Part shown: piece after piece, positions 1 to 7,327 of the stretch
Layout: each line of letters begins with the position of its first letter
Position numbering within the stretch: position 1 is the stretch's first letter
NCBI GenBank assembly: GCA_030523775.1
Contig: JAUNHW010000003.1
Span: forward strand, 62,001-126,000
Reading direction: 5' to 3'
DNA: 64,000 nt
DNA from: Akkermansia sp.
GTDB lineage: Bacteria; Verrucomicrobiota; Verrucomicrobiia; Verrucomicrobiales; Akkermansiaceae
Program-made: the position numbers and the translations under genes
Notes under the pieces: generated by a model
Told to the model about the DNA's origin: nothing
Seen by the model: only the letters and a program-made list of their open reading frames with translations
Databases searched by the model: none

Positions 1-2
1 TG

Positions 3-461
3 GTAACCATACTGGTGGACAACCTCATGGTGCAGCGGCGCAACGAGGAGGCGGAAATCCTGATGCGCCGCATGTACCCCGGGGACGGCTTGGCCAATTG
101 CATGCTCAACAACTGGGCCTCGTTCTACATTCTGAACCTTCTGGAGTGGGGGCAGAACGAGATGCTTGCCGGCCGCACCCAGCGTGCGTACTCCATGATG
201 GAGTATGCCTTCAACATCTCCAGGCACAAACGCCATGATATCGACTTTTTGCTGCGCTACCGTACGGGTGAGCAGCCCTGGGCCGAATACGGCGGCGTCA
301 AGCCCAATCTCAAACCTTTCCTCGAGGCTCGCAGGCACGATGTTGCCCTCTGGCGCGCCTTGAAGCTGGAAAAGGACGATTCCTGGCAGCAGCCCTTGGA
401 GCCCGGCGGCAAGCCCGCCCTCTATCAAAGCCAGCAGGAACCCCCGAAAAAGGACAAATGA
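3..461 (+). CDS. C-terminal part of an unrecognised protein (cut by window edge)
   Basis: The frame is open to the first bases of the window without a stop, so the gene most likely begins upstream; a GTG at 15 and ATG at 27 are internal candidates only. The visible 150 or so residues are soluble and rich in Arg, Glu, Leu and aromatic residues, with no signal peptide or membrane segment. Helical stretches such as NNWASFYILNLLEWGQNEML followed by a second Ala/Tyr/Met-rich helix resemble a TPR-like repeat, but no family is recognised. The C-terminus is a proline/lysine-rich tail. It ends at TGA 459-461, 123 bp before the next gene, which has its own promoter. Confidence 0.6.
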   Translation, partial: VTILVDNLMVQRRNEEAEILMRRMYPGDGLANCMLNNWASFYILNLLEWGQNEMLAGRTQRAYSMMEYAFNISRHKRHDIDFLLRYRTGEQPWAEYGGVKPNLKPFLEARRHDVALWRALKLEKDDSWQQPLEPGGKPALYQSQQEPPKKDK

Positions 462-514
462 CCCGGCCCGTTCACCTTTTTTGCGCAAAAAAATGCCCTG
501 TGCGCGTTTTCTGC

Positions 515-542
515 TTGCATTCCCGCCAGGAATTTGCATAAT
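515..542 (+). promoter_or_regulatory. Sigma-70-like promoter for the proline-rich membrane protein
   Basis: TTGCAT at 515-520 and CATAAT at 537-542 are separated by 16 bp. The predicted start of transcription lies about 35 nt before the ATG at 585. Confidence 0.6.
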
Positions 543-584
543 GGGGGAAATGCACAATGTGTGCATCTAGACTTTACTAACATT

Positions 585-1232
585 ATGAGCACGCCTCCAC
601 CACCGCCCGCAGCACCGCGTCCCGTAGCACCGGTTCCCACCCCTGTATCTGCACCCAAGCCCCCCACCGCGCCGCGTCTCACGCCCACGGTGCCGCTGAG
701 CGTGCCCGCCAAGCCCTCCGCACCGCGCCTCACGCCCACGGTGCCGCTGAGCGTGCCCACCAAGCCCTCCGCACCGCGTCTCACGCCCACGGTGCCGCTG
801 AGCGTGCCCGCCAAGCCTTCTGCTCCCCAGGCCGCTGCTCCCGCTGCACAGCCTGCATCTGCGCCCGCCGCCCCGGCTTCCAAGCCTACGGCCACGGTCT
901 CCTTGTCCACGGCCACGGTGCCGCTGAGCAAGCCAGCTTCCCCCACCATGCCCGCCGGCTTTGTGAAGCCCGCCGGGTTCAGCCGCCCCTCCGCAGAGCC
1001 GGAGGAGGATGTGCCCACCCCCACCTGGCTGGTTGTGGCCTCATGGATTGGCGTGGTGCTCATGCTTGTCTTCTGCTACCAGCAGTTCGTGGTTGACCAG
1101 CATGGCGAGCGCGCCACAGAGCCTACCCTGGGCTGGCCGGCTGACGCCGTTGCCTCCGCTGAAGCTTCCGATGAGGGCGATGCCGAGGAGGCTCCCGCCG
1201 AAGAGGAGGCCGATGACGAGGAAGAGGAGTAA
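585..1232 (+). CDS. Proline-rich membrane protein with three 17-residue tandem repeats
   Basis: A 215-residue protein. Residues 1-145 are almost entirely Pro/Ala/Ser/Thr/Val and contain three near-identical copies of a 17-residue unit (APRLTPTVPLSVPAKPS-like, residues 29-79). One hydrophobic helix follows at about 148-170 (WLVVASWIGVVLMLVF core), then an acidic tail of Glu/Asp/Ala. This looks like a bitopic membrane protein with an extended, probably unstructured N-terminal arm; such arms often span the periplasm or dock partners, but no function can be assigned. The start at 585 is preferred over an in-frame ATG at 534 because 534 lies inside the promoter. Thioredoxin follows 42 bp downstream. 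Confidence 0.75.
   Translation: MSTPPPPPAAPRPVAPVPTPVSAPKPPTAPRLTPTVPLSVPAKPSAPRLTPTVPLSVPTKPSAPRLTPTVPLSVPAKPSAPQAAAPAAQPASAPAAPASKPTATVSLSTATVPLSKPASPTMPAGFVKPAGFSRPSAEPEEDVPTPTWLVVASWIGVVLMLVFCYQQFVVDQHGERATEPTLGWPADAVASAEASDEGDAEEAPAEEEADDEEEE
669..821 (+). repeat. Three tandem 51-bp coding repeats
   Basis: Three consecutive 51-bp units, nearly identical at the DNA level, encode the 17-residue APRLTPTVPLSVP(A/T)KPS repeat. The low divergence suggests recent expansion, and copy number is likely to vary between strains. Confidence 0.85.
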
Positions 1233-1274
1233 ACCCTTGAACGTTTCTGCGCGCATTCGCGTCTCCCTTGCGAT

Positions 1275-1598
1275 ATGGCACTCCAGATTACAGAAGACAG
1301 CTTTGAGGAGGAAGTCCTGAAATCCCCCGTCCCCGTGCTGGTGGATTTCTGGGCCACCTGGTGCGGTCCCTGCAAGATGATTTCCCCCATTGTTGACCAG
1401 ATAGCCACAGAACTGGCCGGGCAGGCCAAGGTGTGCAAGGCCAACGTGGACGAGGGCGGCAACCAGAACCTGGCTTCCCGCTTCGGCATCCGCTCCATCC
1501 CCACGCTCCTGTTCTTCAAGAACGGCGAGCTGGTGGACACCATTGTGGGTGCCACCTCCAAGGACAACATCGTGGCGCGCCTGCGCGCCTGCATGTAA
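1275..1598 (+). CDS. trxA: Thioredoxin
   Basis: A 107-residue protein of normal thioredoxin length. It has the redox motif WCGPC at residues 29-33 in the usual context (LVDFWATWCGPCK), the later cis-proline segment (IRSIPTLLFF) and the GATSKDNI-type C-terminal helix. It reduces protein disulfides in the cytoplasm using electrons from thioredoxin reductase, which is not in this window. There is no signal peptide. A strong terminator follows at 1623-1658, closing the transcript before the metalloprotease pair. Confidence 0.97.
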   Translation: MALQITEDSFEEEVLKSPVPVLVDFWATWCGPCKMISPIVDQIATELAGQAKVCKANVDEGGNQNLASRFGIRSIPTLLFFKNGELVDTIVGATSKDNIVARLRACM

Positions 1599-1622
1599 GT
1601 CCCTGATTCCATCCTTTCCACC

Positions 1623-1658
1623 AGCCACCGTGCGGCATGCCGCATCGGTGGCTTTTTT
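1623..1658 (+). terminator. Rho-independent terminator after trxA
   Basis: The arms AGCCACCG and CGGTGGCT enclose an inner TGCGGCATGCCGCA palindrome and are followed by a run of T. Confidence 0.9.
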
Positions 1659-1683
1659 CCAAACATACAACCGTAACAAGACC

Positions 1684-2901
1684 ATGAGCATCAAGACACC
1701 ATTTGCCGTTGCCGCGCTGGCGGCCCTGCTGCCGCTTTACGCGGGCCAGGCGGATATCCCGCAGCATTTCTCAGACGCAGCCAAGGCCAAGCTGGCGGAT
1801 AGCGTGAAGATTGCCCCCTCCGAACACCAGCTCAACATTGTCTATTTCCACGGAAACGATGTGGAACCCGCCAAAGACTACGAGCGCCGCCTCAGCGAGC
1901 TGTTTGTCTACCTGCAGCAGTTCTACGCCAGGGAGATGGCGCGCAACGGATTCGGCCACCGCTCGTTCGGGCTCTCCATGCTGCCGAACGGCAACGTGGA
2001 TATCACCACCATCAAGGGTTCCCTGCCGCACAAGGAGTACCCGTACAGCGGCGGCCACGGCAAGGTGCAGCATGAGGTTGCCGCCTACTTTGCCGCCCAC
2101 CCGGAGAAGAAGCGCAGTCACCATACCCTGATTTTGATGCCCACCTGGCAGGATGCCCAGTACAGTGATGCCAACCCCGGCGGCGTGCCCTTCTACGGCG
2201 TGGGGCAGACCTGCTACGCCCTGGACTACGCGGATTTCGACCTGCGCCACCTGGGGGAAAACACGCCGCAGGGCCGTTTGCTCACTAAATGGTTCGGCGG
2301 CATGGCCCATGAGCTGGGCCACGGTCTCAACCTGCCGCACAACAACGGCACCGCCCAGGAGATGAAGGAGCTTGGCACCCCGCTCATGGGCGCCGGCAAC
2401 TACACCTTCGGCATGACCCCCACCTTCCTCACCAAGGCCACATGCCGTATCCTGGACCGCTCGGAAACCTTTGCCCCGGCGGGGGACAAGACCGCGTTCT
2501 ACACCACGAACGAGCCCGTGACGGTGGAGAACCCGCAGATGAAGCTGAAGGACGGCGCGCTGGTGTACCGTTTCCGCGCCGGCTCCAATTTCAAGCACGT
2601 GAACGCGTACATCCAGGATGCCCCCTTTGCCGTGAACCAGGACTATGAGAAGGTGGCATTCACCGATGTGAAACGCAAGAACGGCGAGTGCCTCCTGCGC
2701 ATCCCCCTGGATGCCATCTCCGCCCTGGCCGGCGCCAAAGAGCTGCGCGGGGAAAACGCGCAGAAGGGCGTGGGCGGGATCGACCTCGTATTCGTGCAGG
2801 AGGACGGCACCCGCTACACCCACCGCGTCACCTTCAACTGGGCGGATATCTCCGCCAAGGGCACGCCTTTCATTGAGGTGAAATCCTTCAAGGGCTGCTG
2901 A
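1684..2901 (+). CDS. Secreted metzincin-like zinc metalloprotease, copy 1
   Basis: A 405-residue protein with a hydrophobic signal peptide (residues 1-23, cleaved near YAGQA). The zinc motif HELGHGLNLPH at 209-219 gives three histidines spaced as in metzincins (HExxHxxxxxH), and a methionine about 16 residues later (PLMGAGN, M235) could be the Met-turn. The usual metzincin glycine at motif position 8 is asparagine (N216). A C-terminal domain of about 120 residues follows the catalytic region. The next gene is a close paralogue 23 bp downstream, so the two probably share a transcript. Export and zinc proteolysis are well supported; the substrate is unknown, though host glycoproteins would be plausible. 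The start at MSIKTP places the signal peptide correctly. Confidence 0.85.
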   Translation: MSIKTPFAVAALAALLPLYAGQADIPQHFSDAAKAKLADSVKIAPSEHQLNIVYFHGNDVEPAKDYERRLSELFVYLQQFYAREMARNGFGHRSFGLSMLPNGNVDITTIKGSLPHKEYPYSGGHGKVQHEVAAYFAAHPEKKRSHHTLILMPTWQDAQYSDANPGGVPFYGVGQTCYALDYADFDLRHLGENTPQGRLLTKWFGGMAHELGHGLNLPHNNGTAQEMKELGTPLMGAGNYTFGMTPTFLTKATCRILDRSETFAPAGDKTAFYTTNEPVTVENPQMKLKDGALVYRFRAGSNFKHVNAYIQDAPFAVNQDYEKVAFTDVKRKNGECLLRIPLDAISALAGAKELRGENAQKGVGGIDLVFVQEDGTRYTHRVTFNWADISAKGTPFIEVKSFKGC

Positions 2902-2924
2902 ACCCCTTAACCATACATCCACAC

Positions 2925-4130
2925 ATGAACACCAAGACACCACTGATAATCACCGCGCTGGCGGCCCTGCTGCCGCTCTCTGCCGCAGATATTCCAGCGC
3001 ACTTCTCTGATGGCGCCAAGGCCAAGCTGGCGGACAGCATCCAGCTTGCCCCCAGCGAGTACCAGCTCAACGTCGTCTACTTCTACGGGTGCGATTTCCA
3101 GCCCGCCACGGATCATGAGCGCCGCCTCAGCGAGCTGTTCACCTACGTGCAGCAGTTCTACGGCAAGGCCATGCAGAGAAACGGCTTCGGCCCGCGCTCC
3201 TTCGGCCTGCCCATCCTGCCCAACGGCAATGTGGACATCATCACCATCAAGGGCAAGCTGCCCCACAAGGACTACCCGTACAGCGGCGGGCACAACAAGG
3301 TGCAGGCCGAACTCGCGGAATACTTTGCCGCCCACCCGGAGAAGCACCGCAGCGGCCACACCTTCATTCTGATGCCCACCTGGCTGGACGATAAGTTTAG
3401 CAACGAGAACCCCGGCGGCGTGCCCTACTACGGCGTGGGCGTGACCGCCTTTGCCATGGACTATGCGGATTTCGACCTGCAGTACCTGGGGGACGACACG
3501 CCCAAGGGCCGCCTGCTCACCAAGTACCTGGGCGGGCTCGCCCATGAGCTCGGCCATGCGCTGAACCTGCCGCACAACAACGGAACACCGGACCAGAACA
3601 AGGCCATGGGCACCCCGCTCATGAACGCCGGCAACTACACCTTCGGCATGAAGCCCACCTATCTCACCAAGGCCTCATGCAAGATTCTGGATACCTCCCA
3701 AACCTTTGCCCCCAAGGGCTGCAAGACCGCTTTCTACACCTCGCAGCAGGACGTGAAGGTGACCGACCAGGAGCTCACGCTGGAGAACGGCGACACGCTC
3801 GTGTTCAAGTTCCACACCAACGCCAGGTTCAAGTGCGTGAACGCCTATATCCAGGATGCCCCCTTTGCCGTGAACGAGGACTATGAGAAGGTGGTGTTCG
3901 ACGAGGTTGTGCGCGATTCCGCGGATCCCACCCTGTACACCGTGCGCATGCCGTTGAAGGATATCGCAAGCCTCAAGGGCGTGCAGCAGCACGCCGGCGT
4001 GGGCGGCATCGACCTCGTCTTCGTGGAGGAGGACGGCACCCGCCACAGCTACCGCGTGCAGTTTGATTGGAACGCCATCACCCCGCAGGGCACGCCCCTG
4101 CGCGATATCATCCACTTCAAAGGCTGCTGA
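2925..4130 (+). CDS. Secreted metzincin-like zinc metalloprotease, copy 2
   Basis: A 401-residue paralogue of the preceding gene, alignable end to end with high identity: same signal peptide type (MNTKTPLIITALAALLP), same zinc motif HELGHALNLPH (207-217) with Asn in place of the metzincin Gly, same PLMNAGNYTFGM Met-turn region and same C-terminal domain. The pair is a tandem duplication with the two copies 23 bp apart. Differences cluster on surface-type residues and in the C-terminal domain (an extra RDSADPTLYT segment here), which could mean different substrates. A terminator follows at 4152-4187. Confidence 0.85.
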   Translation: MNTKTPLIITALAALLPLSAADIPAHFSDGAKAKLADSIQLAPSEYQLNVVYFYGCDFQPATDHERRLSELFTYVQQFYGKAMQRNGFGPRSFGLPILPNGNVDIITIKGKLPHKDYPYSGGHNKVQAELAEYFAAHPEKHRSGHTFILMPTWLDDKFSNENPGGVPYYGVGVTAFAMDYADFDLQYLGDDTPKGRLLTKYLGGLAHELGHALNLPHNNGTPDQNKAMGTPLMNAGNYTFGMKPTYLTKASCKILDTSQTFAPKGCKTAFYTSQQDVKVTDQELTLENGDTLVFKFHTNARFKCVNAYIQDAPFAVNEDYEKVVFDEVVRDSADPTLYTVRMPLKDIASLKGVQQHAGVGGIDLVFVEEDGTRHSYRVQFDWNAITPQGTPLRDIIHFKGC

Positions 4131-4151
4131 TTCCCCGGCAGCGAGAAAGGC

Positions 4152-4187
4152 AAGGCCCCGCCCGGTTTCCGCCGCGCGGGGCCTTTT
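4152..4187 (+). terminator. Rho-independent terminator after the metalloprotease pair
   Basis: AAGGCCCCGC pairs with GCGGGGCCTT and runs into TTTT. The convergent agmatine deiminase ends at 4193, so the hairpin may also serve that strand, although the minus-strand T-tract is weaker. Confidence 0.85.
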
Positions 4188-4192
4188 CCTGC

Positions 4193-5239
4193 TTATTCCC
4201 CAGCCGCGGGTTGCTGCTGGGTGATGCAGTGGATGGCGCCGCCCTCTATCACCAGGCGGCGCGCATCTATGCCGATGACTTGCTTGCCGGGGAAACACTC
4301 GCGCAGGATGCCCAGTGCGCGGTCGTCGTTCTTTTCCTGCATGAACACGGGCACAATCACGGCATTGTTGCAGATGAGGAAGTTTGCGTAGCTGGCGGGC
4401 AGCTGCTCCAGGCGCCAGTCATGCGCCACCAGCGGCTCAGGCATGGGCAGGGGCACAATTTCCACGCGGTGCCCGGCGGGCGTGCGCAGGTCTTGCAGCC
4501 GCTCGTTGTTTTCCGCCAGGTTGCGGTAGTGCGGGGAGTGCGGGTCCGGCTCCACAATGGAGACCGCTGCTTCCGCGTTCACAAAGCGCACCATGTCGTC
4601 TATGTGGCCGTCCGTGTCGTCCCCCTCAATGCCCTTGCCGAGCCAGAAGATTTGCTCCACGCCCAGCATGCGGCGCAGCTCAGCCTCCACCGCAGCCTTG
4701 TCCAGGCGCGGGTTGCGGTTCGGGTTGAGCAGCACGGCCTCCGTGGTGAGAAGAAGCCCCCCGCCGTTGCCCTCTATGGCGCCGCCCTCCAGCACCATGC
4801 CGCTTTCCAGCCGCGGCAGGGAGAGGCTTTGCGCAATGAGGGCGGGGATGCCGTTGTCCAAATCCCAGGGTGCAAACTTGCCGCCCCAGGCATTGAACTG
4901 CCAGTCCGCCACCTGCAGCGTGCCGTCCTGCCGCCGGGTGAATACGGGTCCGTGGTCGCGGCACCACACATCGTTGGTGGGGTGGTTGTACAAGCGGAAG
5001 TTCTGCACGCCGCCGCGCTGCAGCTGCATGCGTATGCCGGCATGCAGGCTTTCCGCCGCGTTGATGCGCACCTGCGCGTGCGCGGAGATGGCGGCGGCCA
5101 GCTGCACGTAGCGTTCCTGCAGCTCGGCCAGGCCGCCCTGCCACAGGTCATCCCGGTGCGGCCAGGATATCCACACGGCTTCCTGCGGTTCCCATTCTGC
5201 CGGCCAGCGCAGTGCGTGTCCCTCTTGCGGTGCGGTCAT
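4193..5239 (-). CDS. aguA: Agmatine deiminase
   Basis: A 348-residue protein of the agmatine deiminase/peptidyl-arginine deiminase fold, which converts agmatine to N-carbamoylputrescine and ammonia. Family signatures are in order: substrate-binding TNDVWCRDHGP (about 88-98), EGGAIEGNG (151-159), DDTDGHIDD (207-215, with the catalytic His 212) and, near the C-terminus, GAIHCITQQ with nucleophile Cys 338. Length matches bacterial AguA. No signal peptide is present, so it is cytoplasmic, unlike secreted Porphyromonas PPAD. It overlaps the upstream gene by ATGA. No N-carbamoylputrescine amidase (AguB) is visible in this window, so the rest of the putrescine route must be elsewhere. Confidence 0.95.
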   Translation of the reverse strand: MTAPQEGHALRWPAEWEPQEAVWISWPHRDDLWQGGLAELQERYVQLAAAISAHAQVRINAAESLHAGIRMQLQRGGVQNFRLYNHPTNDVWCRDHGPVFTRRQDGTLQVADWQFNAWGGKFAPWDLDNGIPALIAQSLSLPRLESGMVLEGGAIEGNGGGLLLTTEAVLLNPNRNPRLDKAAVEAELRRMLGVEQIFWLGKGIEGDDTDGHIDDMVRFVNAEAAVSIVEPDPHSPHYRNLAENNERLQDLRTPAGHRVEIVPLPMPEPLVAHDWRLEQLPASYANFLICNNAVIVPVFMQEKNDDRALGILRECFPGKQVIGIDARRLVIEGGAIHCITQQQPAAGE

Positions 5240-5607
5240 GGTTCGTAGGGGGTGTCCAGCAGCTCTTCCATGGGCTGCAGGTTGTCGAACTGTTCGCGGG
5301 TGTCGCTCTCCTGGCGGCCGAAAACGCCCACGTGGATGAGGTTGTAGACGATGTTGCCCACGTCCGCGGAGCCGCTAATGCCCCAGTGCTCCATCACCGC
5401 GGCGGCCATGGGGCCGTATTCCTGCAGGGCGTACGCGCAAAATCCCAGGTAAAGCTCCTCCGCGCTCAGGTCTGGGCTCTCTGCGGTCTTGTGGAACTGC
5501 TCCAACGCGTAGTCCATGGCTTGCCGCATGAAAGCGTATGCATCCGGCGCGTACGAGTTGTCGCGCCGCATGATTTCATCCAGGGCATCCTCGAAATTGA
5601 ATGGCAT
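5236..5607 (-). CDS. Minf_1886-type small conserved protein
   Basis: A 123-residue soluble protein (MPFNFEDALDEIMRRDNSY start) that matches my memory of the Minf_1886 / Verruc_Plancto-restricted family (TIGR04138): an N-terminal EDAL..I..RD.RY segment, the ELYLGFC.YAL.E.G core and a C-terminal IVYNLI..G..G.QESD.R segment. The function is unknown. It is one of the best pointers to a Verrucomicrobia or Planctomycetes origin. Its stop overlaps the aguA start (ATGA), so the two are translationally coupled. The -10 element sits about 7 bp before the ATG, implying a leaderless or nearly leaderless message. Confidence 0.85.
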   Translation of the reverse strand: MPFNFEDALDEIMRRDNSYAPDAYAFMRQAMDYALEQFHKTAESPDLSAEELYLGFCAYALQEYGPMAAAVMEHWGISGSADVGNIVYNLIHVGVFGRQESDTREQFDNLQPMEELLDTPYEP

Positions 5608-5613
5608 GGCTGC

Positions 5614-5642
5614 ATGCTACCATGAAATTGCGGGCCTGGCAA
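5614..5642 (-). promoter_or_regulatory. Sigma-70-like promoter of the Minf_1886-type gene and aguA
   Basis: On the minus strand TTGCCA and TAGCAT are separated by 17 bp. The -10 ends 7 bp before the ATG at 5607, so the leader is essentially absent. Confidence 0.6.
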
Positions 5643-5659
5643 TATCTTACCCCCCGCAT

Positions 5660-5683
5660 CACCATGCCGCCGGCGGCATGGTG
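5660..5683. promoter_or_regulatory. Perfect 24-bp palindrome in a divergent intergenic region
   Basis: CACCATGCCGCC is followed directly by GGCGGCATGGTG, a perfect inverted repeat with no loop. It lies between the minus-strand promoter at 5614-5642 and the start of the tandem-HTH gene at 5741. A gapless palindrome is more typical of a dimeric repressor site than of a terminator, and no T-run follows. Candidate operator; the regulator is unknown, and autoregulation by the adjacent DNA-binding protein is possible. Confidence 0.45.
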
Positions 5684-5740
5684 GCGCGGCACCGCGGATA
5701 ATGTTGAGGCTGCCCGCACCGCCTGTTAGCGTGGCTCTCC

Positions 5741-6316
5741 ATGATCCTGCAATCCAACAGCCTGATGCGCACACGCCGCGGCCTGGGCGGCGTGAAGCTT
5801 TTCAACATTCCCGGTGTCATCTACCCGGAGAGCATGTTTGCGGCGCCGCCCGGTATGCACCCCCGCACGGGGCTCCCGTATTCCAGGCCCCCCGCTAACA
5901 CCGTCAGCACCTATGCGGTGGCAAAGCGGCTCGGCATTCTGCCCTCGTCTGCACGCGCTCTCCTGCGCCGCCACAAGGTGCGCTTCTACATTGTGCAGGC
6001 CGGCACGGCCCCGTGGACCAAGTACTGGAGCCGCCGGCAGGTGCAGCGCCTGCTGGAGAAAATGCCGCGGCAGCCCGCAAGGCAGCCGCGCGGCACGCTC
6101 ACGCTCCACCAAACCATGGAGATGTTGCCGTGCTCCCGCTCCACCCTGCAGCGCCACACCGCGAATGGCCGCGTGCGGGTGGTGGTGCGGCGCCATGCCA
6201 CGCCGCGCGGGTTGCGCGCGGTGTACTACTACAATGCGGCGGATGTGAAAAAACTGCGCACCTACCTGTTGTTCTGCGCGCAGCAGCGGGAGGCCCGCGC
6301 AAGCAAATTCGGTTGA
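5741..6316 (+). CDS. Small DNA-binding protein with two helix-turn-helix-like modules
   Basis: A 191-residue, very basic protein. Two similar segments can be seen. The first is STYAVAKRLGILPSSARALL followed by a basic loop and KYWSRRQVQRLLEK (about 55-110). The second is TLHQTMEMLPCSRSTLQRH followed by RVVVRR and YNAADVKKLRTYL (about 122-178). Each resembles an excisionase/MerR-type winged helix (helix-turn-helix, wing, closing helix). This suggests a sequence-specific DNA-binding protein with two half-site readers in one chain. No effector or catalytic domain is visible. The upstream region holds a 24-bp perfect palindrome that could be its target. I do not recognise a named family. Confidence 0.65.
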   Translation: MILQSNSLMRTRRGLGGVKLFNIPGVIYPESMFAAPPGMHPRTGLPYSRPPANTVSTYAVAKRLGILPSSARALLRRHKVRFYIVQAGTAPWTKYWSRRQVQRLLEKMPRQPARQPRGTLTLHQTMEMLPCSRSTLQRHTANGRVRVVVRRHATPRGLRAVYYYNAADVKKLRTYLLFCAQQREARASKFG

Positions 6317-6335
6317 AATACCCGCCCCTTTTTCC

Positions 6336-6363
6336 TTGCCAACCACGCTCGCGGTGGTAGAAT
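6336..6363 (+). promoter_or_regulatory. Sigma-70-like promoter for the nucleotidyltransferase/kinase pair
   Basis: TTGCCA and TAGAAT are separated by 16 bp, with GG immediately before the -10. The start codon is at 6398. Confidence 0.65.
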
Positions 6364-6397
6364 GGGCTTGTACGCGAATTGTACGCAGTTTAAGACT

Positions 6398-7306
6398 ATG
6401 AAACCTACACTCCTCGTTCTCGCAGCAGGTATGGGCAGCCGCTACGGCGGCCTCAAGCAGCTGGACCCCATGGGCCCCAATGGTGAAGTTATCCTGGACT
6501 ATTCCGTCTATGATGCCATCCGCGCCGGTTTCGGCAAGGTCGTCTTTATCATCCGCAAGGATTTTGAAGAGGCCTTCAAGAGCCAGGTGGGCGCCCGTTT
6601 CGCCGGCAAGATTGAAGTGGACTACGCCTTCCAGTGCCTGGACGACCTGCCGGAGGGATACTCCGTGCCGGAGGGCCGCGTGAAGCCCTGGGGCACCGCG
6701 CACGCCCTGCTGGCCGCGCGCAATGTGGTGCATGAGCCCTTCGGCGTGGTGAATGCAGACGACTTCTACGGCGCGGACGCCTTTGCCAAGGCCGCAGAGT
6801 TCCTGACCGCCGCCCCAGCCGCAGACGGCAAGGAGCACTACGGCATGATCGGCTACCCGCTCAAGAACACCCTCTCCGACCACGGGGATGTGAACCGCGG
6901 CATCTGCGGCATTGTGGACGGCCACCTGGACAGCGTGGAGGAATACACCAAGATCATGCGCGAGGAAGACGGCGTGTGCCGCGGCGACAGCCTGAGCGGC
7001 GAGCGCAAGGTGGTGGACCCGGAGGAGCTCGTCTCCATGAACTTCTGGGTGTTCCCCGCCTCCTTCATCGGCCAAATTAAAGAGCATTTCGCCAAGTTCA
7101 TCGCAGAGCGCGGCACGGAGCTCAAGAGCGAGTGCTACATCCCCACCGTGGTGGATGAGCTTATCCACAACGGCAAGGCGGATTGCCGCGTCATCAAGAC
7201 CACCGCCAACTGGCTCGGCGTCACCTACCCCAGCGACAAGCCCGCCGTGGTGGAGAGCATTGCCAAGCTCGTGGAGCAGGGCGTGTATCCTGCCAAGCTC
7301 GGTTAA
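6398..7306 (+). CDS. Sugar-1-phosphate nucleotidyltransferase
   Basis: A 302-residue NTP transferase of the GT-A-like fold. The N-terminus LVLAAGMGSRYGGLKQLDPMG (residues 5-25) is the nucleotide/phosphate-binding signature. VKPWGTAHALLAAR (about 92-105) and FGVVNADDFYG (about 112-122, metal-binding Asp pair) complete the catalytic core. It would transfer a nucleotide to a sugar 1-phosphate, releasing pyrophosphate. The next gene, 21 bp downstream, is an N-acetylhexosamine 1-kinase homologue; together they could convert free GlcNAc or GalNAc (for example from mucin) to the UDP-sugar. Substrate and nucleotide are inferred. The start at MKPTLL is chosen because it lies downstream of a clear promoter. 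Confidence 0.85.
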   Translation: MKPTLLVLAAGMGSRYGGLKQLDPMGPNGEVILDYSVYDAIRAGFGKVVFIIRKDFEEAFKSQVGARFAGKIEVDYAFQCLDDLPEGYSVPEGRVKPWGTAHALLAARNVVHEPFGVVNADDFYGADAFAKAAEFLTAAPAADGKEHYGMIGYPLKNTLSDHGDVNRGICGIVDGHLDSVEEYTKIMREEDGVCRGDSLSGERKVVDPEELVSMNFWVFPASFIGQIKEHFAKFIAERGTELKSECYIPTVVDELIHNGKADCRVIKTTANWLGVTYPSDKPAVVESIAKLVEQGVYPAKLG

Positions 7307-7327
7307 TCCAAACCCTGCACCATCGCC

